NCBI GenBank assembly: GCA_001766655.1
Contig: MJCC01000004.1
Span: 992,429 to 1,056,428, forward strand
DNA length: 64,000 bases
Reading direction: 5' to 3'
DNA from: Phytomonas francai
Lineage: Eukaryota; Euglenozoa; Kinetoplastea; Trypanosomatida; Trypanosomatidae
Below are positions 30,118-40,735 of this stretch, piece after piece. Position 1 is the first letter of the stretch. The number at the start of each line of letters is the position of its first letter. Below the pieces are notes generated by a model. The model was not told the origin of the DNA and ran no database searches. It saw only the letters and a list, made by a program, of their open reading frames with translations. The translations under genes were made by a program, and so were the position numbers.

Positions 30118-31644
30118 TCAATTCACAACTGTTTTGTGCTCCGTCTCCTCCAGCGCGTAAAGGGCCTTCCCTATGCAATCTACAGCACCTTCCTGAAAGC
30201 TTAAAACATCTAAGATGTTCAGCAACCTGTCTTTATTCATCTGGCGCAGTTTTGTCCGGTACTCTGCGGGAATATTGCTGTGCATGGTCGCGCTCACAAA
30301 CTTCGCGAGATTGCTCCTGGCTTCAATCGACATGATCAAGTCGGTGAGAATGTCGTGGTGGTGTTGTATTTCCTTTTGTGTCTGCTCTGCCAATACCTTG
30401 ATAGACCGCAAAGCGGTTCCGTACTGCGGCTTCCGAAAATGTGCGGAGGCGATATCGATACGATTCATAAGCTCCTTCTTCATCTTTGCCACGTCCAGTG
30501 TCGCCTCCGCCAGCACCCGCTCAGCTTTGGTTTTGAGGTTATCCGTATCCACATCGACGCGGGACACTTTTTGGGCAACCATACAAATCGTATCATGCCG
30601 CAGTGTCTCTAAATCCGCCGTCTTGAGCTCCATCTCGAGCCGCTTCGCCTCCAACTGTTCACACAGACTGGCCTTTTCGGCCCTAAGACGATACAGCTCG
30701 GCAACCACGTCGTCGCCCATCGCGCTCCGCAGCTTCCCCAGCGCCGCGTTGATGTCGACATCGCGGCCGCCCGGTGCGCCGGCGGACCAGAACTTGTCAA
30801 AGGTATCGCGGAGCATCCTCTGCTGCTCGCTGATCTGCTCCGCGTACTCCCGGACGGTACTCAGGACGAGGGCGTTGGATACCGGCGTGTCGACCTCCCC
30901 CCCGGGCTCCTCCTCGGCGGGGAGGGCCGCCTCCGGGGCCTCCGCCGGCGCCGCGCAGGGCTGGCGCGTCGAGTTCGGCGGGCTGCTCGCCCCGCTCCGC
31001 CTCCTCATCGACAGGGAAAGATGGCGCCGGGACGACGACATCCGCGCGTCCTTTCCCCCCGCGCGGCCAGCCCGCCCCCTTCTCGCGCTTTCGGAGGTCA
31101 AAGCCCCTTTAGACGAGGGCCTTCGTTTCGTCGTTTTCCGTTTTGAGGCGGAGAGGCCGCTCGGGGGCTTTCTGGGCCGGAGCGAACTCACGGACCGCAA
31201 GCGGGTGGACTCCCCCGCATTTAACCTCCCTGAGGCCAGTCCAGCAGAGCCCACATCAGACTGCTTCTTCTTTTTACTAGAACTCAAAAGCTCGGAGCGC
31301 CTTCTCGACGAATCAGTCCTTTTCGCATGGTATGAAGTCGAAGATGGGGTGCGGCTGCCCGTAGCGCCGGAGAGCAGATTCCTAGACAAGGCTGCAACCG
31401 CTGCCCGAGCGAGGGCAGGGGGCCGCTCCAACTGGGGCAGAGAAAAGCTTCCACTCGAAGGGCGTACGGAAGCTTTCTTCACGCTCGGAGTGCGAACACT
31501 CCTCCCAGTCGGGGTCGCTTTCTCATCTCTCGTCTTTCCCCCTGGAGTAATACTGCCGTACGGTCCAGCGTTCTTAGAACTCCGACGCGAGTTGGAGGCC
31601 TTCCAGCTTCCCACAATACTTCCCTCGCTATTGCTCCTCGGCAT
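30118..31644 (-). CDS. hypothetical protein, basic N-terminal half and coiled-coil C-terminal half
   Basis: A 508-residue protein from an ATG at 31644. The first 230 residues are Ser/Arg/Lys/Pro-rich with many SR and RRxS groups (RRSGASSPPNS and similar), a likely disordered and phosphorylated region. From about 255 to the end the sequence is helical: EYAEQISEQQRMLRDTFDKF, then a long coiled coil (YRLRAEKASLCEQLEAKRLE) and a C-terminal helical bundle with a conserved look (AEYRTKLRQMNKDRLLNILD). The architecture resembles microtubule- or basal-body-associated proteins. No family is recognised. Confidence 0.75.
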   Translation of the reverse strand: MPRSNSEGSIVGSWKASNSRRSSKNAGPYGSITPGGKTRDEKATPTGRSVRTPSVKKASVRPSSGSFSLPQLERPPALARAAVAALSRNLLSGATGSRTPSSTSYHAKRTDSSRRRSELLSSSKKKKQSDVGSAGLASGRLNAGESTRLRSVSSLRPRKPPSGLSASKRKTTKRRPSSKGALTSESARRGRAGRAGGKDARMSSSRRHLSLSMRRRSGASSPPNSTRQPCAAPAEAPEAALPAEEEPGGEVDTPVSNALVLSTVREYAEQISEQQRMLRDTFDKFWSAGAPGGRDVDINAALGKLRSAMGDDVVAELYRLRAEKASLCEQLEAKRLEMELKTADLETLRHDTICMVAQKVSRVDVDTDNLKTKAERVLAEATLDVAKMKKELMNRIDIASAHFRKPQYGTALRSIKVLAEQTQKEIQHHHDILTDLIMSIEARSNLAKFVSATMHSNIPAEYRTKLRQMNKDRLLNILDVLSFQEGAVDCIGKALYALEETEHKTVVN

Positions 31645-32108
31645 TTCACAACCTACCTTTGGAATACAATACTAAGTAAAAATGTAATGGTGAAAAGAGC
31701 ATTCACCCCTCCCTCCATACATGTTCGGATTCTGTTTCGCACTCATTATGGTTGGACTCTTATAAGAAAAAAAAGTCAACCTTTAATTAAAAACCATTTT
31801 ATTTTCGACAGGTAAAAAAACATCACCTTTTTCACTCGGAACTAGAGCCTCCAATTTACCGAAATAAGATGCCAAGCAATCTATAAAGGGGGAAAATCAT
31901 CGGTGCCATTAACGACATTCGTCAAATAATGCTCACAATTCGTAAGTAATGTTGGAATTCATGTAATAAGTAAAAAAAAAAACTACAAGTAAATGAGAAA
32001 AAAAAAACAATAGAGTTTGTGCACATGTCGTTATGATGTCAACCGTGTTTTCTAAATGTAAAAAACAACAACGAAGGCTTGCGCTTCATCACTCCGCTCG
32101 ATTCCCCT
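31645..32108. other. spacer between TERT and the coiled-coil gene
   Basis: AT-rich with A runs near 31972-31982 and 32000-32008. No gene. Confidence 0.55.
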
Positions 32109-35100
32109 TTAAAGCTCAACCGCCGCTGCCGCGCTGCGTGAAATAGATTCGGAGCCGGACGCCATCAGAAGCTGAATGGTTGACATACCTGTAGAAGATA
32201 CCCTAACGCCATCCGCACCTACGGGATGATTAGCCTCATCCATGCTCGCAGCGCGCCTGAGCAAACGACTCAAGCGCTGCGAGACGAATCGCGCCAACAT
32301 CCACCACACGCGGCGCTCGCGCACGCGATGCGAGCGTCGCCGTAGGCGGCAAGACCTCCCAATTTGAAGTTCCCGGCCCGCACCCCTCGGATGCGGGGTG
32401 GCGACCACACCCAACGCGTGCGCGGCGGCAGTGCTATTCACGAGCAGCAACCGTAGCTGACTCTGTAGAACCCGGTGAAGCGCAAGCACCACGCAGAGAT
32501 CCACCTCGGCAGGGCGAACGACGCTGCTTGAATTACAAACAAAAAGGCGGGCGTGGAGCTGCGCGCACAGCCGCCGGACCAGTCGGAGGAAGACGTTCAG
32601 CGGTCGCGCTAGGATCGCGCCGCCGGCGTGGAGCAGTTGGCGCTTGCTCATGGCGAGCCTGACCTGCCGTAGCATCCGCCTTGACCATATAAGGCCCATC
32701 TCGTAAATTGTTTGGACACCGCGCGGTTTGCTGTTGATGCGGGAGCATAACACCGCGAAAGGGGTGCGCTGCCGCAGTACACATGTAAGGCGATAGGTAA
32801 AGCCAACGAGGTCCGCGATGGCGCCCTGGCGGGTAGCGGCCTCGATCGCCCGCACGGAGGCCCGCATTCGCGCCCACTCGACGCTCACCTCGCCCGTATC
32901 GAGGTGGAGCAGCAGCCCACACCAGCCCACGGCGCCGCCGCCGCGGCGGCGGAGAAGCTTGGAGAGCTGGCAGGCGTAGCCCACCTCCGGCCAGCCCGCG
33001 CCCATCGCCCACCAACAGCGCTCCCCGGCCACGGCCGAGAGCGTCAGCACGAGGACGTCGTCCACGCGGCGTAGAAGCAGGGAGGACTCCTCGTGCTCGC
33101 CAAGCAGCCCCGCCAGCCCCGCGTCCACGGCCTCCAGCAGGACATCGCACAAGAGCATGCTCACCGCGGAGCCCTGCGCGATGCCGGTGTGCTGGACGTA
33201 CACGTGGCCGTTGATCACGAGGACGTGCTCGCGCAGGTGGCGCCGCAGCGTCTCCCGGACATCCTCGCCGTCGATGCGGGTCGTCCGCGTCGAATCGGAC
33301 CCGCAGGGGCCACCCCCACGCGCCTCCCCCTCCCCCGCGATCCATCCGCGCGGGATCCCGGGCAGGACGCCCCTGCGAAAGTCCGGATCGCCAATGGTGG
33401 GGCACCAGGCGTCGCGTCGAAGCCGGCTTTCCGGGGAAGGCCGCGGCGGGGTGGGGGAAAGGGAGGCCGGCGAAGCGCGGCGCCCGCAAGCAGTCCTCTG
33501 CGAAGCCGCAGGCGCGCACGCCGTGTGGGGAAAGCGCGAGGAAAAGGGCGCCGTCAGCGCGGATGGTGCAGGGTCTGGCCTTACAACTTCCAAAGAGAGC
33601 ACATGGTAGCTGTCGTGGGGTAATAACTCGTCAACGACCCGTAAGGCGGCCGCCTGCGGAAGACGGTCGTAGCACCGAATAGCATCCCCGCGCAGCGCGG
33701 TAATAGCCACCGAGGACGACTGCGGAAAAGACTCCGCATCGGCTTGCCTTGCATCCTTGGCATCAGGGGGCTCCTCCCCTTCGCGCGGGCGCTTCGCTTT
33801 GTCGTGGCGAAACAACTCGACGAAGCTACGAATTTCGTAGTACTCCCCCAAGGCCGGGGGCACCCCGCCACGTCCGCGGCGCCGCTCCGCCAGCCCACAA
33901 TTCAAACAACACAGCGCCTGATGCAGCACCACCTCCTTCGAACCTCCTTTGCGGTTGTTTGTTGAGGTAAAAGACGCCCTGGCTGGTGTATTTACGGTCC
34001 CCAAGGAAAGCTCCTCACCGGACGTTAGCCGCAGCAGCATAGATTGCTGTGGGCTACCCGGGGAGGGCACACCACGCGCCATGTTCATAAGTGAACGAAC
34101 GCCTGTCTTGCGAATCACGGCGATCGGCCGAAGCTTTTTATGATCTGGAAGCAGGCGCAGAACTGAATAAATGATGGAATTGCTTTGTCGAGAGGCTGAC
34201 AAAGCCTGTTGTAGCCGCGCGCACAAACCAAGGCAGCTTTGCAGCGGCTCAAGCGATAAAGAAGGAGAGGGGGTGCGAAGTTTACGGACCTCACGGTGCA
34301 CCCACCGTCCCCACACCGCCTGTGGTATGAAAACCAAAGAATTCCCATTCTTGGTGCCCCACGTAACGTGAAAAGTCCGTCGGATCAAGTACGGGATCAC
34401 GTGCTGGGTTAGGAAATGGATGAGCTGCAGAAAGACTCGCTGTTGAAGCATCGAGCGCCGCGCGCGAGGCGACGACGACGACGCACACTTCCCCGCCCTG
34501 CGTTGGGGGTTGGCCGCCACCCCGCCAGAGGATCCGTCGCTCGAGGTATGAAAAGAGCGCAGCCAGGGAATCGACCCCACCGGCACGCGCTCAAGAAACG
34601 CATGGAGTGGAAAAGCCCCTCGTCTGCCAAAACGTAGCCAATCTCCCAATGTGCTACACAACGCATCCAGGACAGCCCTCGAGCTGCACGCATCAACTCC
34701 CCAAAAAGAGCAACTTAAAGGCGCAGAAGCTGGGGCTTCTGTTCTTTCCACAGTGAGGTCCACCGGCCTCGCATGAGAGTACCGGAGACGACCTAAGAGA
34801 TCGCGAAGATAGGCAATAATAAGGGGGACCGGCGCGATGACATCCCCCGGTCGCACCTCAAGCCCGCTTCGCACGCAGCGTTGAAAACGGGATTCTAAAA
34901 ACCCACCATGCCGAAGCGCGGCCCCACGAAGATCGAATCGGCTGCACTGCGCCAGGAGCTGTTGCAAAACCCCACGAAGGCTCTCCTGTAAGCCGCTCGA
35001 TCGACAAGAGGGGGCGTCGTGAAAGTCTATCGGTGCATCCGCTTTGCGAGACCGGGCGCCATAGGCGTGCAGGGTCAAAGGGAAGACGGCCCCGAGGACG

Positions 35101-35932
35101 GCAACGGGAACCTCGACGAGAGGCGCACGCAGCCCGCACGCGTCGGCGCGGGATAAGGGCGGAATCGCGTGCGCGGGATCGCGGCCGGCCGGCGAAGAGC
35201 CCGCCCCGTCCTCGCGGCGATGGCGCTTGGGCGGGCGCGCTCGCCGGCGGTCGGCCGGGCGCAGNNNNNNNNNNNNNNNNNNNNNNNNNNNNNNNNNNNN
35301 NNNNNNNNNNNNNNNNNNNNNNNNNNNNNNNNNNNNNNNNNNNNNNNNNNNNNNNNNNNNNNNNNNNNNNNNNNNNNNNNNNNNNNNNNNNNNNNNNNNN
35401 NNNNNNNNNNNNNNNNNNNNNNNNNNNNNNNNNNNNNNNNNNNNNNNNNNNNNNNNNNNNNNNNNNNNNNNNNNNNNNNNNNNNNNNNNNNNNNNNNNNN
35501 NNNNNNNNNNNNNNNNNNNNNNNNNNNNNNNNNNNNNNNNNNNNNNNNNNNNNNNNNNNNNNNNNNNNNNNNNNNNNNNNNNNNNNCGAGGAGGGCCCCC
35601 CACAGCGGCCGCGCGAGCACGGCGGCGACGAGCGCGCCGCGGCCGAGGCGGGGACGCGGCGGGAGGTCCCAGCGGGGGAAGGCGCCGGGGGGGGTCGAGA
35701 GCCCAGGCGGCGCAGGGGCCGCCCCGGAGACGTAGACGATGACGGCAAAGGCGCCGGTGCTCGGGAGGTGGATCGGCGCCGGGCGGGAGGGGTCACCGCC
35801 CCCCCCGCACCCCGCCCCGTCCGACGAGCGGGAACTATCAAAATGAACCTCCGCGGCAAAGTAGCGCAGGAGGAACGTCCGAAGCGAAAAGGGACCAATA
35901 AAGCCGGGGATGGATGGGAAGGAACTAAGCAT
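32109..35932 (-). CDS. TERT: telomerase reverse transcriptase, interrupted by an assembly gap
   Basis: The frame from 35264 down to 32109 (about 1050 residues) carries TERT hallmarks in order. An N-terminal part has CSFWGVDACSSRAVLDAL, a QFP/CP-like block. Motif T is RRTFHVTWGTKNGNSLVF (about 34.32-34.39 kb). Motif 1/2 contains LRPIAVIRKTGVRSLMNM. Motif A is GDAIRCYDRLPQ with its catalytic Asp near 33.69 kb. A long Pro/Arg-rich insert follows at the IFD position. Motif B' is GIAQGSAVS, motif C is RRVDDVLVL with the DD pair near 33.06 kb, and motif E is WCGLLLHLDTGEV. The 5' end should be the ATG at 35932 (MLSSFPSIPGF..., hydrophobic then Pro/Gly-rich). However, its frame and that of the catalytic part differ by two bases across the 322 N, so the gap size must be wrong or a frameshift lies inside. 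TERT extends telomeres with an RNA template. Confidence 0.9.
35265..35586. other. assembly gap (322 N) inside TERT
   Basis: A run of N between two extremely GC-rich flanks. The reading frames on either side do not agree, so its length is not exact modulo 3. Confidence 1.
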
Positions 35933-36427
35933 TGCCGTGTCGATAGACTTCTTTGTTGCTACCGTTGTTGTCTAAATGAAAGAGGCGCACACCTGCTAGT
36001 TCGCGCGAAGTGAAACGGAAGGTGTATTGAAATTAATGGGGAAACTTGTAAATGCGCAGAAGAGCTTCAAATACTGCCGGTAGTACATTGAACCTGGTGG
36101 CACCCCAGCAACGTTCTTTTTTTTTTTTTGACTATATCCAGAGCTTTTATTGCTCAACCGCACGGTTGATTGGATTGCGTTTTTCCTGCTCTGTAAAATT
36201 TGCTACTCGAAAGCAAAAAAAAAGGAGAAAACGAAAGATTTCACTTTTTTATTCAGATCTTTACTTGGATAAACTGATCAGCTATGACTGCACCGTATTT
36301 CCATAAAGCAATGGCTCCTTTTGATTGTTTGTGAGCTGGAGATCACTCTCAAGCATTCCCTTCCATTATACCCCTATGGATGCCCCCCCCCCCTTAGCTC
36401 AGGAACAACATAATCGAAGCCAAATAA
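35933..36427. other. spacer between the membrane protein gene and TERT
   Basis: Contains a T run at 36117-36129 and a C10 run at 36384-36393 on the plus strand. No gene. Confidence 0.55.
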
Positions 36428-36883
36428 TTACTTGACCTCAGTATTCCGACTTAGCTCTGCCAAGTCCTTCTGGGGTCTATCCGCGTAGGCTGTATGACAA
36501 TCAGTTAATACTTGGATCTCCTCAACAAGTGCAATCAGTTGCGAGGCTGCCATAGCCAATAAGATAAGTATCCCTAACATCAAGATACCGCTCAGAGTGG
36601 GCTGCGCTAACGCAGCTAATGCACACTGCATGAATACCAGTAAATAATACGACAAACTCCCACCTCGAACCGAATCTCCCTGCGAGTACTGTTTGGCTAG
36701 ATCGCCCATCGAAGCGAGGAGGACGTTTGCCAAACTCGAAAGAGTCAGTGTAAGAAGAACGCTAAGAAGAATTGCACCAATGATCAGCCTTAGAAAGCCA
36801 GCGCTAACTATATACACTGCTCCCCTTATAACGATCGCTAGAACGATGAAGGCTATCGCATACGCGAAAATTAATTCTAACAT
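36428..36883 (-). CDS. small multi-pass membrane protein, unrecognised
   Basis: A 151-residue protein from the ATG at 36883. An upstream extension would start with TTG and reads through a T-rich tract, so it is rejected. There are four probable membrane segments: about 3-20 (LIFAYAIAFIVLAIV), 28-52, 77-93 (YYLLVFMQCALAALA) and 97-117 (GILMLGILILLAMAASQLIA). A short polar C terminus follows (ADRPQKDLAELSRNTEVK). There is no signal of a known transporter family. It sits directly between SAHH and TERT in the same orientation. The location could be mitochondrial or endomembrane. Confidence 0.6.
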   Translation of the reverse strand: MLELIFAYAIAFIVLAIVIRGAVYIVSAGFLRLIIGAILLSVLLTLTLSSLANVLLASMGDLAKQYSQGDSVRGGSLSYYLLVFMQCALAALAQPTLSGILMLGILILLAMAASQLIALVEEIQVLTDCHTAYADRPQKDLAELSRNTEVK

Positions 36884-37743
36884 CTCTACCTTGTGAATCG
36901 CTGTTGTTGTTTTATTTTTGGCAAAAAAAAAAAAGTAAGAGAAAAAAGAATGCTGAATAAAAATGGGAGTGGTAAAGCGGTACTTCTCTTTTGTCAAATA
37001 ATAGGGAAAAAAGGCAACAAACCCTCAAGTGTTGCACCCTATTTTTTTATTATAAAGAGTATGGCGAACAAAACAAACATATAATCACGGCACAGAAAAA
37101 TTAAGCATATGTTCTTTGATTTCCTGATGTTTTGTAACCCCGAATTCACTTTAAAAAATAGTGCTCCAATATTTTAGTAAAATTTAGCCATTAATAATGA
37201 TCCTTACTATTTCATTTCTACCTCTCTTGATTTAAATACAATGTGCAACTTAAACTACTACCGAAAAAAGATAAGTGTATGGATTCCCTATCAGTGTATT
37301 TTTCCCCTCCGTTTGGAAGACGCAGCGCATATTTCCTTCAAGGACATCAGATACCAACATAAAATGGAAAGATGAATAATAGATTCATAAAGGGAGTTAA
37401 AAGGTTTAGATAACCCCTTTTCATTCTTAATTTCTTCACAAAATCCTTACTGTTACACTTCTAGCCTCCGCTCTTCGTTGGATAACAGAATCCCTGTATG
37501 CGTTGGCATCAAAAAGCACCATAGGTTTCATTATTTCTATGGGTTCACGTCTTCTCCTTGTACTTTTATATCGGGGGAGGGAATTGAGGGAAGAAACATG
37601 CACAATATCGCTTCATTTTTTCCCTTAGTTAAGTGTGCTTTTTACCCTTATTTCATATGCAATATAATCAACTGTATTATTTCTATTAGTTAATCACGTT
37701 ATTAATCATATTAATAACAATAATAATAATTCGGGTGCATCTC
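36884..37743. other. spacer between SAHH and the membrane protein gene
   Basis: Strongly AT-rich, ending in AAT-rich sequence around 37710-37730. An A run at 36922-36933 (T on the coding strand) lies just upstream of the membrane gene start. No gene. Confidence 0.55.
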
Positions 37744-38479
37744 TCAATAACGGTAGTGGTCGGGCTTGAAGGGTCCATCCACAGGGCAGTTAATATACTC
37801 AGCCTGCTTCGGGGTAAGCTTGGTAAGCTTTGCGCCGAGGTGATCGAGGTGCAGCGCGGCTACCTTCTCATCCAAGAATTTTGGCAAGAAGTAGACGTTG
37901 GATTTCTCACCGCGCGGGTACTTATCGTTATCGCGATTAGCCCAGAGCTCGATCTGAGCGAGAACCTGGTTCGTGAACGAGCTCGACATGACAAAAGAAG
38001 GGTGGCCGCTCGCGCAGCCGAGGTTCACCAGACGGCCCTTCGCGAGAAGAACGATATGGCGGCCATTCGACAGCGTATAGCGATCCACCTGCGGCTTAAT
38101 CTCCACATGCTCCTTTGCATTTTCCTCCAACCATTCCACCTGGATCTCCGTGTTAAAATGCCCGATATTGCACACGATGGCGTCCTCGCGCATCCGCATG
38201 AAGTGCTCCGAGGTGATGATGTCGTCATTCCCAGTGCAGGTGACGAAGATGTGGACCTGCTCGACGACGTCGTCAAGGACGACGACCTGGTAACCCTCCA
38301 TCGCGGCTTGCAGGGCGTTAATCGGGTCGATTTCGGTGACCAAAACGCGCGCGCCGAAGGCCCGCAGGGCCGCTGCGCAGCCCTTCCCCACGTCTCCGTA
38401 CCCGCCCACGCAGCAGGTCTTTCCCGCGATCATCACGTCGGTCGCCCGCTTGATCCCATCCACCAGAGACTCCCGGCAG

Positions 38480-38511
<32 letters not shown>

Positions 38512-39057
38512 GCTGTTATTCACATTAATCGCCGGGATCGCCAGACGACCCTTCTGCTGACGCTTGTAGAGGTTCATCACGCCCGTGGTGGTCTCCTCAG
38601 AGAGGCCGATGATCTTCGAGAGGAGCTCGGGGTACTCGTCGTGGACGATGTTCGTCAGGTCGCCGCCGTCATCCAGAATGAGGTTCGGCAGGCCGTCCCC
38701 GCTGAACCCCTTCAGGGTCTGGCGAATGCACCAAATGTACTCCTCCTCGGTCTCCCCCTTCCAGGCGAAAACCGCCACCCCGCGCTTGGCCACCGCCGCC
38801 GCGGCGTTATCCTGCGTGGAGAAGATATTGCACGAGCTCCAGCGGACCTCCGCCCCCAGCGCGCACAGCGTTTCGATCAAAACGGCGGTCTGAATCGTCA
38901 TGTGCAGGCACCCAGCGATCTTTGCGCCCTTCAGCGGCTGCGAGCTGCCGTACTCGCGGCGGAGCTCCATCAGCCCGGGCATCTCATTCTCCGCGAGCTC
39001 AATCGCCTTACGCCCCCACTCCGCGAGGCTGATATCCTTCACCTTGTAATCCGTCAT
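37744..39057 (-). CDS. SAHH: adenosylhomocysteinase
   Basis: A 437-residue protein, the usual length for trypanosomatid enzymes, from the ATG at 39057 (two upstream codons would need TTG). It converts S-adenosylhomocysteine to adenosine and homocysteine, clearing the product of methyltransferases, including cap-4 methylation in these organisms. Conserved parts: [17 protein letters not shown] and [15 protein letters not shown] in the substrate domain, [24 protein letters not shown] with the active-site Lys/Asp, the NAD-binding [17 protein letters not shown], and the C-terminal PFKPDHYRY that reaches into the neighbouring subunit's NAD site. It is cytosolic and tetrameric. GC rises in the 5' half. 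Confidence 0.98.
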
Positions 39058-39387
39058 TTCCAAAATGAACGCGCTTTTTTAGATTGATTGTTATTTAGTT
39101 ATTGTGCAGATACTTGAAAGAAAAGATAAGAAAATCTGTTACACCGTATCAAAGAGACGCAAGGAAAAGGAAAAGAAAGTTGAAAAAAAACACATTCCAA
39201 TACACCAGTTCCTCCTCGTTGAGAATGGTGTGTTTGTATGAGAGCGGGTGGGGTGAGGTTAATGCCAAATAAATCCCCTAACAGAACCACAGCGTGCACG
39301 TGAATACCTCTTGCCCCACATATGCAGGTGCTGCGCTCAATCAGAGGTGCAGAGGGGCAGGTGTTATTGTGTTTGTTTGTTCGTTTC
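39058..39387. other. spacer downstream of the 264-residue gene
   Basis: The coding strand has T-rich and C/T-rich stretches near 39140-39190, suited to trans-splicing of SAHH. No gene. Confidence 0.5.
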
Positions 39388-40182
39388 TTATATCTGCGTT
39401 TGTTCAAACTTGATGTACTCGCGTCCGGTGGAGTCATCGAGGTAAACGAGACCCTTGGACCCTGGATGCTCTGCCACCAGCTGAGAGTAGCGCAGCACCG
39501 TCTCCACGGCGTTTCGCACAACCTCCCGATCATCCCGGAGCTCCAACGCGGCTCTCTCATTTGGATTCAAAATACTCCCCAAAGGCACCCCTTTCGGGGT
39601 GAATAACGAGGGCGAGGAAGAAAGGTGCTTCTCCCTCGTGGAAGAAGTGGTCTCAGATGCCGGCAAAAAAACTCTTTGACGGGCTTCTTCCTCCACCGGC
39701 GTAGAATCCAGCAGCGCGAGCCCGGGTGTTTGCTCGGAAGGCAGCATACTCACCACGTGTAAAAGAAAACTCAGCGATCCGGCAACGCGGCCTGCGCTTT
39801 CCCGATCCTCTATTTCCCTTTTTGTGGAAAGATCAACCACGGCATCTGTGAGGGAAGAGGAAGAAGGCGCTTTAGCCGGGCCTTCCTGGAAGTCTCTACC
39901 GAGGACCCCGGGAAGGCATAAAGGCTGTCGGGATGGCAGCGTCGGCTCTATAAGCTGAATCAGGGCATCCGCACTCACCCGTTCAATCCAGCCGTATAGC
40001 AGCGGAAAGGACTCCCCAGGAACGCTTTTCTCGTCAAGTCTTTGATCCGGGACAAATTGTACGTCAACAAAGGTCCCCCTCGCATTAGAAAAAATTGGCC
40101 GACAGCCGGTATCTAAAGCGGTGGTCACGACACGTCTCGCCTCCGTATCTTCTGCGCAGATACCAATGCTGAAGGTGTCCAT
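39388..40182 (-). CDS. hypothetical protein, unrecognised
   Basis: A 264-residue protein from an ATG at 40182. The N-terminal 85 residues look folded (SIGICAEDTEARRVVTTALD, then RGTFVDVQFVPDQR). The middle is Ser/Glu/Pro-rich. The C terminus looks folded again, with a helix (DREVVRNAVETVLRYSQLVA) and a final strand pair (KGLVYLDDSTGREYIKFEQT). There is no membrane segment or targeting signal. It lies between SAHH and the p22-like gene. No family is recognised. Confidence 0.7.
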   Translation of the reverse strand: MDTFSIGICAEDTEARRVVTTALDTGCRPIFSNARGTFVDVQFVPDQRLDEKSVPGESFPLLYGWIERVSADALIQLIEPTLPSRQPLCLPGVLGRDFQEGPAKAPSSSSLTDAVVDLSTKREIEDRESAGRVAGSLSFLLHVVSMLPSEQTPGLALLDSTPVEEEARQRVFLPASETTSSTREKHLSSSPSLFTPKGVPLGSILNPNERAALELRDDREVVRNAVETVLRYSQLVAEHPGSKGLVYLDDSTGREYIKFEQTQI

Positions 40183-40735
40183 TTTGTATAATGGAGGTTA
40201 TATATAAATAAGCCTGTCGAAAAAAAGAATCCGGAAGAAAAAACGACGAAATCGAATGGATGGTAATATGGCAGTTGCCGTAGCCTTCGAGCTAACCTGG
40301 CTGAGCCTACGAACAATAGTTTTCCCTCACAGCAAGACTTCCCATTTTTCCCTGTGGGTGTGTAGACCTCGGGAAAGCGACAGATAGTCCCAGATCAAAA
40401 TATGTTCAAGAAACACTAACCCAGCCAAACGCAATTTCATCCAACAAAAAAAGGCTGAAAAGACACCCAGAAACCTTCCTCGTGCTCAGTGGACTACTCT
40501 CCGACGACAACGATAATAAGCGAACCTCGAGGAGAGAGATGAAAATGGTTACTGCATAAAATATAATACGTGACCGTTCATTCCAGCGCACCTATGCTCA
40601 GCCTTTCATACACTCCCCCCTCCACTCCATTCCTGCCTATAAACAGCAAAACTCATCTACCCCATCATAAGTTCCTTTTCCCTCCTATACATATATAGAG
40701 AGAGAAAGAGATTCCGCTCATACTTCCAAGAAGTA
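40183..40735. other. spacer between the p22-like gene and the 264-residue gene
   Basis: About 43% GC. A run of AG repeats lies near 40697-40709. No supported gene. Confidence 0.5.

Noticed and set aside
30215..31675. 486-codon plus-strand frame opposite the coiled-coil gene
   Set aside because: Ser/Arg-rich mirror of a Ser/Arg-rich gene. The minus frame has an ATG, a coiled coil and consistent context.
32533..33519. Second minus frame inside TERT
   Set aside because: An overlapping shadow in a high-GC stretch. The TERT motifs B', C and E read in the main frame.
37735..39087. 450-codon plus-strand frame opposite SAHH
   Set aside because: SAHH on the minus strand is certain. The mirror frame is an artefact of codon bias.
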